Source of the DNA: a bacterium SCSIO 12741
GTDB taxonomy: Bacteria > Bacteroidota > Bacteroidia > Flavobacteriales_G > Salibacteraceae
Assembly (NCBI GenBank): GCA_024398055.1
Contig: CP073749.1
Coordinates: forward strand, 4,774,594-4,838,593
Reading direction: 5' to 3'
DNA length: 64,000 nucleotides
Below are positions 8,728-16,173 of this stretch, one piece after another (the first letter of the stretch is position 1; every line of letters begins with the position of its first letter). The notes under the pieces were generated by a model. That model did no database searches. It was not told where the DNA came from and saw nothing but the letters and a program-made list of their open reading frames with translations. A program made the translations under genes and the position numbers.

Positions 8728-9423
8728 TTATCGTCCGCTGCCGAAGTAACTTTTGGATTCTACCACAATTACTCCGCCTAAGCAGTCCCCATACATAGCT
8801 GGCACTCCGCCGGTATATACCCGCATATTGCCAATGGCCGCTCCGGGAATTCCTTGGTTTCCATCAAAGGTCTTTACGCCGTCCACAAAATAAACAACTG
8901 ATCCGGAACGGGAACCACGTATGTATACATCTCCACCAGGCTCAGGCTGACTCACTTCTGAACTAATGGCACTGACCAGTTCCAGCATGTTTCCTCCTTT
9001 GTATGGCAGTCTATCGATAAACTCAGCATCGATGGTTTGTACTGATGGTTCATCTATAATGATCAAATCTTTGTAATAGACCATATCAAAAACTCCAAGG
9101 GTTCGGTAATTCATGTGAATATCCTTCATGATAGTAATTCGGCCACTCAGCACTTCCACTTCTTGAACTTTTACGGTGTCAAACCCACTAAAAGTTACTA
9201 TTAAAGTATAGGTCCCGGTAGGAAGAGGTTTGATCGTAAATCGTCCGTCGATATCGGTTTGAGATCCATAAATATTGGCTCCCACCTTTACATATGCGTG
9301 GGCCGAAATTACTGGTAATCCATCAGGGTCAAAAACCTTTCCTTTAATCGATCCGGTTGCCTGTAACAAGGTGGAGGCTAACATGAAAGATGTGAGAGTA
9401 AGAATTGAGATTAAGTATTTCAT
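8728..9423 (-). CDS. CarboxypepD-reg plus TonB-receptor plug domain protein lacking a beta barrel
   Basis: A 231 aa exported protein: signal peptide (to about residue 22, LLQATG), CarboxypepD-reg domain (about 23-105; GKVFDPDGLPVISAHAYV, FTIKPLPTGTYTL), then a TonB receptor plug-like domain (about 120-228; DRLPYKGGNMLELVSAI, DVYIRGSRSGSVVYFVDGV, VPAMYGDCLGGVIVV). The plug ends at its last strand and the protein stops where a 22-strand barrel of roughly 500-600 residues would begin. Nothing barrel-like follows in any frame, because the sigma gene starts 60 bp later. It therefore looks like a real plug-only protein or a fixed truncation. Its place upstream of an ECF sigma gene suggests a signalling rather than transport role. 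Confidence 0.75.
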   Translation of the reverse strand: MKYLISILTLTSFMLASTLLQATGSIKGKVFDPDGLPVISAHAYVKVGANIYGSQTDIDGRFTIKPLPTGTYTLIVTFSGFDTVKVQEVEVLSGRITIMKDIHMNYRTLGVFDMVYYKDLIIIDEPSVQTIDAEFIDRLPYKGGNMLELVSAISSEVSQPEPGGDVYIRGSRSGSVVYFVDGVKTFDGNQGIPGAAIGNMRVYTGGVPAMYGDCLGGVIVVESKSYFGSGR

Positions 9424-9822
9424 AGCTTCATTTTTTAGAGGTTCAACATCAAATGAAAAGGCCTTTGATAGTTAGGATGGTTGGTTTTAGAAATTCCACA
9501 AAAAATTCACAAAAAAATTTTTTGTCCGGTTGGAATAGGTGGCCTGAACTCTTGCAAACGGTCTGTTTTTCAAGCTAACCGGAGGTTCTAAAGTTAAATC
9601 CGTCCAGACGGAAACATTCGAGGTTCATTCGGAAAGAAGATACCCTCTTGCCCAGAAATCTGACTAAATTTAGGATAACAAAGACCTAATTTTATTACTA
9701 AACCTGTTGACTCATGAAAAGTGCCCTATCTTTTTTCGGTTGCTCCTTCTTTAGAGACGATTAATACGTATCAAATTTCCCCTTTCCCCCTGTATTAACG
9801 TTCCACCCTAAGAACTAACATT
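9424..9822. other. Intergenic region between divergent plug-protein and LytTR genes
   Basis: About 400 bp without a gene. It holds a near-perfect A/T palindrome at 9509-9525 (A7/T6 flanked by AC and GT) and a 6-2-6 dyad TCCGTC-CA-GACGGA at 9599-9612. Either could be an operator or the base of a hairpin. Both divergent genes (left to the ECF sigma operon, right to the LytTR protein) must be read from here. I see no exact TAnnTTTG -7 box correctly placed for either start, which may mean that an alternative sigma factor is used. Confidence 0.5.
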
Positions 9823-10578
9823 ATGCAACCCTATTCTCTGGCACTGATCGGAATTTCCGATCAGGCCTTCTCTCCAATTCATCCCTTGTGGACGGATCCG
9901 AGTATTCGTATAGCCCGAAGCTTTGAGGATCCTTATAGTTTTATGCAAGACAAAAACCTGGAACACTCCTTCACTTTATTGGTGATTGACGAACGGGCTT
10001 GGGAAACCTTGCAAACCCATTTTTCCGATTCATTGGCCTCGTACCAGAATCGTACGATTGTGGCTACCAGCAACCAAAGCCGATTTAGTCAGAATCATAA
10101 ATCACAAAACATTCTTACGATCAACAAGCCGATTAATCCGGAAAAGCTTTTCGCCCTGGTTTTGGCCCTGATCCAACCCCTGAGACATGTACCCCTGCAA
10201 TCGCCCGCCGAACAGTTGGTCATGGCAGGGTTCAACGATCGAGGGCAAGGTGTTCAGAAGGTGGCACTCGGCGATCAAAAATCGGTGCACTTTATTGATC
10301 TGAACGATATCATTTGTTTTCAAGCCAGCAGCAATTACACCACTGCGCGGTTAAAAGAAGGGCAATCGATAACTACATCGAGAACGCTAATGCATTATGA
10401 AAGGCTTCTCAAAAACCATGGTTTCATTCGGGTGCATCGCTCTCATTTAATCAATAGCCGGCATATAAAGCAGTTGATCAAGGCCACCAACACCTTAGTG
10501 CTGAGTGAAGATTTGAGGGTGGAAATCGCTTCTGACAGACGCTCTCAATTGCTTCAGGCTGTCGGAATTCCAAGCTAA
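9823..10578 (+). CDS. LytTR DNA-binding protein with degenerate receiver-like N-terminus
   Basis: A 251 aa protein. The C-terminal part (about 145-248) is a LytTR DNA-binding domain (VHFIDLNDIICFQASSNYT, GFIRVHRSHLINSRHI). The N-terminal 125 residues have receiver-like spacing, including a possible phospho-acceptor region LLVIDERAW and a conserved lysine-proline (INKPINPEKL). The acidic pair expected after the first strand is missing: the strand reads LALIGISDQAF. It may thus act without phosphorylation. It converges with, and overlaps by 4 bp, the LytS-type kinase gene, which already has its own LytTR regulator on the other side. Confidence 0.8.
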   Translation: MQPYSLALIGISDQAFSPIHPLWTDPSIRIARSFEDPYSFMQDKNLEHSFTLLVIDERAWETLQTHFSDSLASYQNRTIVATSNQSRFSQNHKSQNILTINKPINPEKLFALVLALIQPLRHVPLQSPAEQLVMAGFNDRGQGVQKVALGDQKSVHFIDLNDIICFQASSNYTTARLKEGQSITTSRTLMHYERLLKNHGFIRVHRSHLINSRHIKQLIKATNTLVLSEDLRVEIASDRRSQLLQAVGIPS

Positions 10579-13559
10579 TCGATCTGAATCAAAAATTCGG
10601 CTCGGGTACCTGCAGAACTTCCGTCAGGATGAATAAGACGATGGAGGTAAAAGCGGTTGAGCGGAGAAAAGTAGCCAAGACGCTGACGAGTGAGGGATAC
10701 TCCTTTGGAAGAATGTCCGGGCCGCGAATGATTGCTTTGAAGCCCTACTCCATTATCGGTAATGTGAATGAGTAGAAAATCGGTGCTGTGGAGGTCAAAT
10801 ACCAGATCAATCTTTCCAGGCCGATCCAAGTGAGCAATTCCGTGCCAGATGGAATTTTCAACCACCGGCTGCAGAATCATATTGGGGATGAGAATTTCTT
10901 CTGAGTCTACCTGCTCCGAAACTTGAATATTAAAATCAAAACGACCTCCGAGCCTTCTCTTTTCAATATTCATAAACAAGGTGAGGCGCTCTATCTCTTC
11001 GGCAATGGTAATGTGTGAATGCTCGGAAACGTCCATGTTAGTCCGAATCAATCGGGCAAAATCGGCGATAAACTCGATGGTTCCTTTCTTATCCGACCGA
11101 CCAGTAAACGATTGAATGGAGTTGAGTGCATTGAACACGAAGTGTGGATTGAGCGTTGCATTTCTGGCTTTTTGCTCCAGGGATCGAATACGGTCTTTTT
11201 GCAACTGATGATGACGAATTTTGCGAATACGTCCTCGGTAATAGCGGAACAGCACCGAAACGATCAACAACTGTGCAATCAAAAGCGAACCTAAAATGAA
11301 CCAATTCCTTTTCCAGAAGGGAGGCGTAATCGAAAACCGATAATTGGCCGGTTCACTCCAAATTCCTCCTTCTACCCTCCCCCGCACCGTAAAGGTGTAC
11401 TCACCAGGAGCCAATGCTGTGAACTCAACCGAACTGGCATTGGTCGGAATCCACTCCTTATGAACGCCGATCAACTTATAGGCAAACTGGCGGTACTTAG
11501 GACTGGATGAGGCCAATAAAGAATAACTGATCCGAATTCCATTCTGGGTATAATCCAATTGCTGAAATTGGGGTGAGGAATAACTGGTATCTCCGATCAC
11601 CTCCAGCTGGTGAATGATAACAGGATTGCGCTGCTCCAATTCCGATCCCAATAGATTCAAATCCAATTTAGATAGTCCGGAAACCGTACCCACCCAAAGC
11701 ACATTGCGGATGGAGTCGTACATGACTTTATTGATTTCATCACTAATAAGGCCAGAAGCGGCATGAAATTTCACAAATCCGGCAGAATCTAAACGATAGA
11801 GGCCATCATTCGTCCCCACCCAAATTCGTTCTTCGGCATCCTGGTCCACGGTGCTACAATCGGTAAATCCTCCCCATCGGCGACATTGCCCCTCTTTCAA
11901 CTGATACAAACCAAGGGAGGTAGCCAACCACAATGAACCATCGGCACCATTGTGCATTTCTTCAATCACCAAACTGGCTGGCGATTTAGGTAAACCGGGA
12001 AATTCGTCATTGACCAACCTCAGGCCTGGATTTCGGTCACCATATTCGTAGATATAAAGTCCTTTTTTTCCGGCCACCCACGAAGAAACCGAATCCCGGT
12101 ACAGAATATCGTTTAATCTTTCAGGGCCATTCAGATGAGTTCGAGGCAGTAAAACATCGTATTTCCCATTGGCAATTTGTACGGATCGAATAAAATTCCA
12201 GTGCCCTAGAATATGAAGAGAATCACTTCGAAGACCTATGGAAGAATAGCTAGAAATAATAAGGGTATCATTCCCATCAACCCAATGAGAAACCAAGTCA
12301 GCCGAGTTAACTGACATGTGCCAATTTCCTTTTAGGTAATCAACCTCAATGATGAACTTGTCATCAAAGTTTGTCGTGTTAATTGGTTTTTTCCTTTTTA
12401 CCGAGGAAACCAATTGAGAGTTTATCGGAGTCAATTTATCGTCAGGGGTAATCCACATCGCTCCTTTATTGGTGGAGAAACATATTTTACCCTCTTCAGA
12501 TATGTCCATATCAGTAATGTAATCTGAGGGCAGTCCATCAACAATAGAGTAATTTGTAATCAGTGAGTGATACACCACATATAACCCCTTACCATGAGTC
12601 GAAATCCATAAGTTATTGCTGTTGTCTTTGTGTAAATTATTGACTTGAATATTTCCAAAATGGAAGTAATCATTCACATTGGCAAACCGGCCACTGGGAA
12701 ATAGTTGAGCCACTCCATTCCCAAAATACGTGTACCATAAACTACCCTTGTAATAAGCTGTATGGTTCAGTTTATTAAAGGACTCAAAATTGTCGCGAAT
12801 CGTGGTGATCCGATAATTGTCATTCAGGTCTATGCGGTACCAGCCTCGGCTGGTAAACAAATCCAATTCGTTGTTTTTATAATGATTCAAGGCCATGATT
12901 TTCATCCCCTCAGTTCCGGGTATGAGAGAATCTTCACAAGTAGAGTTGGTGTACCAATAGAGCCCCAGTTTGGTCCCGTAAGACAGGAGCATACTCGTGT
13001 CGCTCAAAGCGTAGTTATGTGCGAATAGTTCTTTGTGTAAATCATGGAAAAAATAGGCCCGGTCCTCACTCAAGTCATAGATATGGGCAGATCTACCCGA
13101 AGAATAGGAGAGATAGTTTAAATTGGGATTATAAGCCATTCCCAGAGAGGTCCACCATTTGGGCCCCAGGTCGATACTTTTTACCACCTTATTTTCCTTG
13201 AGCCAGTACAGCCTCATCGGTGACACCCCAACAGCAACAAGAGAGGAATCCCGTAGTAAAACAATGTCTTCACAGCTCAGTGAATTAAATCCATCGGCAG
13301 CGGATAAGGGGTGAAACCTTACGCCGTCAAACCAGGATAGCCCCTTATCGGTTCCCGCCCAAAAAAAACCATCCTTGTCTTGAGCAAAGGAATAAACCTT
13401 GTTGGTAGGCAGGCCATCGGCCAGGGTAAACTGTCGGTAAAAGTAGGTAACTGATTCTTGGGCTCGTGCAGCCTTATTTCCTCCCAGGGTTAGCCCTAAA
13501 AGCAAAGTAAGTACGAGTCCTATACTTGGACTTAGATTCCCGTAAACAATTCTGAACAA
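10575..13559 (-). CDS. LytS-type sensor histidine kinase with two-component propeller and Y_Y_Y domain
   Basis: A 994 aa membrane sensor. It has a signal peptide (1-33), a periplasmic two-bundle propeller (about 40-640; repeated DKDGFFWAGTDKGLSWF, DNSNNLWISTHGKGLYV, DAEERIWVGTNDGLYRL), a Y_Y_Y domain (about 655-735; FAYKLIGVHKEWI, APGEYTFTVRG) and one membrane helix (about 745-768). The cytoplasmic kinase core carries the phospho-accepting His near residue 804 in NPHFVFNALNS (His_kinase family), then the ATP-binding region with PVVENSIWHGI and DNGVGLQ. This is the Bacteroidota form of the LytS/YehU class that signals to LytTR regulators. The start overlaps the end of the downstream-encoded regulator gene by 28 bp, so the pair is one unit. 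Its ligand is unknown. Confidence 0.9.
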   Translation of the reverse strand: MFRIVYGNLSPSIGLVLTLLLGLTLGGNKAARAQESVTYFYRQFTLADGLPTNKVYSFAQDKDGFFWAGTDKGLSWFDGVRFHPLSAADGFNSLSCEDIVLLRDSSLVAVGVSPMRLYWLKENKVVKSIDLGPKWWTSLGMAYNPNLNYLSYSSGRSAHIYDLSEDRAYFFHDLHKELFAHNYALSDTSMLLSYGTKLGLYWYTNSTCEDSLIPGTEGMKIMALNHYKNNELDLFTSRGWYRIDLNDNYRITTIRDNFESFNKLNHTAYYKGSLWYTYFGNGVAQLFPSGRFANVNDYFHFGNIQVNNLHKDNSNNLWISTHGKGLYVVYHSLITNYSIVDGLPSDYITDMDISEEGKICFSTNKGAMWITPDDKLTPINSQLVSSVKRKKPINTTNFDDKFIIEVDYLKGNWHMSVNSADLVSHWVDGNDTLIISSYSSIGLRSDSLHILGHWNFIRSVQIANGKYDVLLPRTHLNGPERLNDILYRDSVSSWVAGKKGLYIYEYGDRNPGLRLVNDEFPGLPKSPASLVIEEMHNGADGSLWLATSLGLYQLKEGQCRRWGGFTDCSTVDQDAEERIWVGTNDGLYRLDSAGFVKFHAASGLISDEINKVMYDSIRNVLWVGTVSGLSKLDLNLLGSELEQRNPVIIHQLEVIGDTSYSSPQFQQLDYTQNGIRISYSLLASSSPKYRQFAYKLIGVHKEWIPTNASSVEFTALAPGEYTFTVRGRVEGGIWSEPANYRFSITPPFWKRNWFILGSLLIAQLLIVSVLFRYYRGRIRKIRHHQLQKDRIRSLEQKARNATLNPHFVFNALNSIQSFTGRSDKKGTIEFIADFARLIRTNMDVSEHSHITIAEEIERLTLFMNIEKRRLGGRFDFNIQVSEQVDSEEILIPNMILQPVVENSIWHGIAHLDRPGKIDLVFDLHSTDFLLIHITDNGVGLQSNHSRPGHSSKGVSLTRQRLGYFSPLNRFYLHRLIHPDGSSAGTRAEFLIQID

Positions 13560-14311
13560 CTCTCCTTGAAACTTTTTAGTCGACGGCGGGAAATCATCAC
13601 TTCCGTTCCGTCTTTTAACCGAAGAACTCCACCATTTTCGAGAGTGAATTCTTCTACAAATTTCAGGTGCACCATATGAGACTGATGTACCCGCTTAAAC
13701 CAGCGTTGATCCAAAATGCTTTCAAATATCCCTATCCCCTTGCTCACCGTTAGCTTTCGTCCATCGGCCAAGTACAAATCACAGTAGGAATTGTCGGCTT
13801 GAATTCGGACCAGCTCATCGGTATTCACCAATAAAAACCCATTTTGAGAAGGTACTCGAATCTTTTTCGGAAACTCCTCTTTGCCATAGGATTCAAAAAA
13901 ATCTTTGAAGGCCTCCACCGTTTCCTTTTTCTCCTCTGCATTGGGCTCCTGGCTTTTGAGCTCATATTTATTGACCACGCGAACCAATTCCTGCGGCTCG
14001 AGGGGCTTGAGCAAATAATCCAAGGCATTGGCCCGTAACGCTCTCAGGGAGTATTGACTAAAAGCGGTAACAAAGATCACCTCGCTTTTCGACCACATAA
14101 GAGCTTCGGCCAATTCCAAACCATTGAGCTTACCCATATTAATGTCCAAAAAAATCAAATCAGGTTCGATTTCAGGAATCTGCTTGAGCGCCTGAACGGG
14201 GTCGGTAAATGTTTTCAAAACCTTTACTTCCGGGCAGTAAATGCCGAGTAAGTTTTGAAGATTGTCAATGGCAAGTGGCTCGTCGTCTATAAGGATACAA
14301 TTGATTTCCAT
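13532..14311 (-). CDS. LytTR-family response regulator
   Basis: A 259 aa regulator. The receiver domain (about 1-120) has the acidic pair in LIDDEPLAI, phospho-acceptor Asp in LIFLDINMGKLNG, the Thr switch in VIFVTAFSQ and the conserved LLKPLEP lysine. A LytTR DNA-binding domain follows (about 150-255; QNGFLLVNTDELVRIQADN, WFKRVHQSHMVHLKFV). All phosphorylation residues are intact, unlike the LytTR protein at the other end of the kinase gene. The gene is first in the transcript and overlaps the kinase start by 28 bp, which makes the kinase its partner. Target genes cannot be inferred. Confidence 0.93.
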   Translation of the reverse strand: MEINCILIDDEPLAIDNLQNLLGIYCPEVKVLKTFTDPVQALKQIPEIEPDLIFLDINMGKLNGLELAEALMWSKSEVIFVTAFSQYSLRALRANALDYLLKPLEPQELVRVVNKYELKSQEPNAEEKKETVEAFKDFFESYGKEEFPKKIRVPSQNGFLLVNTDELVRIQADNSYCDLYLADGRKLTVSKGIGIFESILDQRWFKRVHQSHMVHLKFVEEFTLENGGVLRLKDGTEVMISRRRLKSFKESCSELFTGI

Positions 14312-14508
14312 AGTCAGTGGTCGTTGAGTCCGGGATGGGTGATTTTCAATAATACAAAATGATTGCTTTCAAGGAGCATTTAATTGGATAAACAGATTCC
14401 AATTTCCGAGGTTTGGGCTGTTAGTTAAACGGTCTATTTTTTTAGATAAAGGAACATGAGCTCATTTTTTTGCCTCCCCTATTTGAATTTCTGAACATTT
14501 TTTCTTTT
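14312..14508. other. Divergent intergenic region upstream of the regulator/kinase and XrtN operons
   Basis: Nearly 200 bp between the divergent LytTR regulator and the first operator copy of the XrtN operon. It is AT-rich near 14440-14508, with several T-runs. I see no clear coding frame and no exact -7 consensus for either direction. Confidence 0.4.
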
Positions 14509-14531
14509 ACTTTGTATTTCAAAGTACTTTT
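14509..14531. promoter_or_regulatory. Operator-like dyad, copy 1, upstream of the XrtN operon
   Basis: A 23-bp element containing the inverted repeat ACTTTG-TATTT-CAAAGT, which overlaps a second, perfect 10-bp palindrome AAAGTACTTT. The same 23 bp recur 88 bp downstream with one difference. Such overlapping dyads are typical binding sites for dimeric winged-helix repressors. No regulator gene of that type lies next to it, so the binding protein is unknown. Confidence 0.7.
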
Positions 14532-14596
14532 AATGGTCATGACAATCCGATGAAAACGGATCCAAATCAGAGGGTTGTCTCTTTTTTTAACTATAA

Positions 14597-14619
14597 ACTT
14601 TGTTTTTCAAAGTACTTTT
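14597..14619. promoter_or_regulatory. Operator-like dyad, copy 2, upstream of the XrtN operon
   Basis: Second copy of the 23-bp element, differing from copy 1 only in the spacer (TTTTT instead of TATTT). The ACTTTG/CAAAGT arms and the AAAGTACTTT palindrome are unchanged. It ends 17 bp before the ATG at 14637. A repressor bound here would therefore block transcription start or early elongation of the four-gene operon. Confidence 0.7.
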
Positions 14620-14636
14620 CAAAAACAAAACTCAAC

Positions 14637-16163
14637 ATGAAAAGAAAAGTAATCGGACTCCTACTCGGCAGTCTTTTGTTCAACTACGTTTTCTGGGGAG
14701 AAAGTCTGGGAATCAACCTCTTTCTCTTCTCACTCTTCCTCACCCTTTTCGCCGTTCCATTCCGGCTCGTCAAAACCGACAGGCATGTTCAAGTCTTAGC
14801 CTTAGGCGCTCTACTCACCGGATTTTCCGTACTATTTATCCACTCTACCATGTCTGTCGTGATTCATATCCTTTCCATGGTATTGCTCATCACTTTTGCC
14901 AATCAAGCAGGACGAGAGATCCTCAAATCCATTTGGTACGCCATACCCACCCTGGTGCACAATCTCCTTCTAATTCCAAAGAATATGCGCGATGGGATTA
15001 ATCATTCTCAGCCTGAGGGAATTCCGGCGAAAGGATTGTTGCGCTTCTTGAAGCTATCCGTTTTTCCACTAATCGTTGTGGCCGTATTCTTCATTCTCTT
15101 TCGAGTGGCCAACCCCATCTTCTACGATTTCTCTACGGATTTCCTGGATTACGTTGGAGCCTATCTGGAGCACTTGTATGAAGTCCTTTCCTTTCCACGG
15201 ATCTTCTTCTTTCTAAGTGGGTTCACGTTGGTTTTCTGGGCACTCTACTCCCAACACTCCGAAAAGTTTGCAGAGCTTGAATCCAGAATGAAAAACATCA
15301 TCGAACGTATTCGTCCCAATCGCCCAAAGCCCGTTTCCACTTCCCAAGCAACCACTTCCAGCCATCCAAAACACTCCTTCATCGCCTTGAAAAACGAAAA
15401 CCGCACGGCTCGAATCATGATGGTATTGGTTAATCTCTTGCTGGTTGCCGTTAACTTGATTGACATCATCTGGGGCTGGTTTGGTCTCGAATACAAGGGC
15501 GACTTCGACTTAACGGCTTATGTGCACGAGGGTACCTACATTCTTATTTTCAGCATCCTGCTTTCGATGTCGCTCATCTTGTATTTCTACCGAAGAAATC
15601 AAAACTTTTATCCCTTTCAAAATCAACTCAAACCACTCACCTACCTGTGGATTCTTCAAAATGCGGTACTGGTAATCTCTGTGGCCATTCGCAACTTGCA
15701 ATACATTCATTACTATGGCCTGGCCTACAAGCGAATTGGCGTTTTCGTTTTTCTCACCTTGGTGCTTTTTGGCCTCTATACGCTTGTACTAAAAGTAAAA
15801 GATCGCAAGTCGGCTTACTACCTTATTCGTTGGAATAGCTGGAGCATTTATGCGGCTTTCATTGCCATAAGCCTATTTAACTGGGATGGCATTATTCTTC
15901 GACACAACCTCAAATTGGCCTATCCCCAAAACCTGGATATCGAGTTTCTGGTTTCGTTATCTGACAAGACACTGCCTCTGCTCGATCAGAATCGGCAGAT
16001 TTTGGATATCGAAAACTGGCAACAGCCGAACAACAACTTCCACTACCAATTGGAAAGTCGAATTCAGGATTTCAAGGAGCGCTATGAATCCGAGTCCTGG
16101 CTTTCCTGGAATTATCAGGACATGCGAGCCTATCACCATTTTGGAGCCCAAACCTATCACTAA
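14637..16163 (+). CDS. Polytopic membrane protein, DUF4173/DUF4153-like, first gene of the XrtN operon
   Basis: I choose ATG 14637, because the frame opens earlier (14550) but that part spans the second operator copy. The result is a 508 aa protein with about a dozen hydrophobic segments in two clusters (about 5-110 and 260-420). A basic, proline-rich cytoplasmic loop separates them (RIRPNRPKPVSTSQ), and an acidic soluble tail follows (about 440-508). Length and pattern fit the DUF4173/DUF4153 family, whose function is unknown. Ten bp separate it from the VIT-domain gene, so it is very probably co-expressed with the exosortase system. The family call is from overall character rather than one decisive motif. 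Confidence 0.65.
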   Translation: MKRKVIGLLLGSLLFNYVFWGESLGINLFLFSLFLTLFAVPFRLVKTDRHVQVLALGALLTGFSVLFIHSTMSVVIHILSMVLLITFANQAGREILKSIWYAIPTLVHNLLLIPKNMRDGINHSQPEGIPAKGLLRFLKLSVFPLIVVAVFFILFRVANPIFYDFSTDFLDYVGAYLEHLYEVLSFPRIFFFLSGFTLVFWALYSQHSEKFAELESRMKNIIERIRPNRPKPVSTSQATTSSHPKHSFIALKNENRTARIMMVLVNLLLVAVNLIDIIWGWFGLEYKGDFDLTAYVHEGTYILIFSILLSMSLILYFYRRNQNFYPFQNQLKPLTYLWILQNAVLVISVAIRNLQYIHYYGLAYKRIGVFVFLTLVLFGLYTLVLKVKDRKSAYYLIRWNSWSIYAAFIAISLFNWDGIILRHNLKLAYPQNLDIEFLVSLSDKTLPLLDQNRQILDIENWQQPNNNFHYQLESRIQDFKERYESESWLSWNYQDMRAYHHFGAQTYH

Positions 16164-16173
16164 ACCCTAAGCC

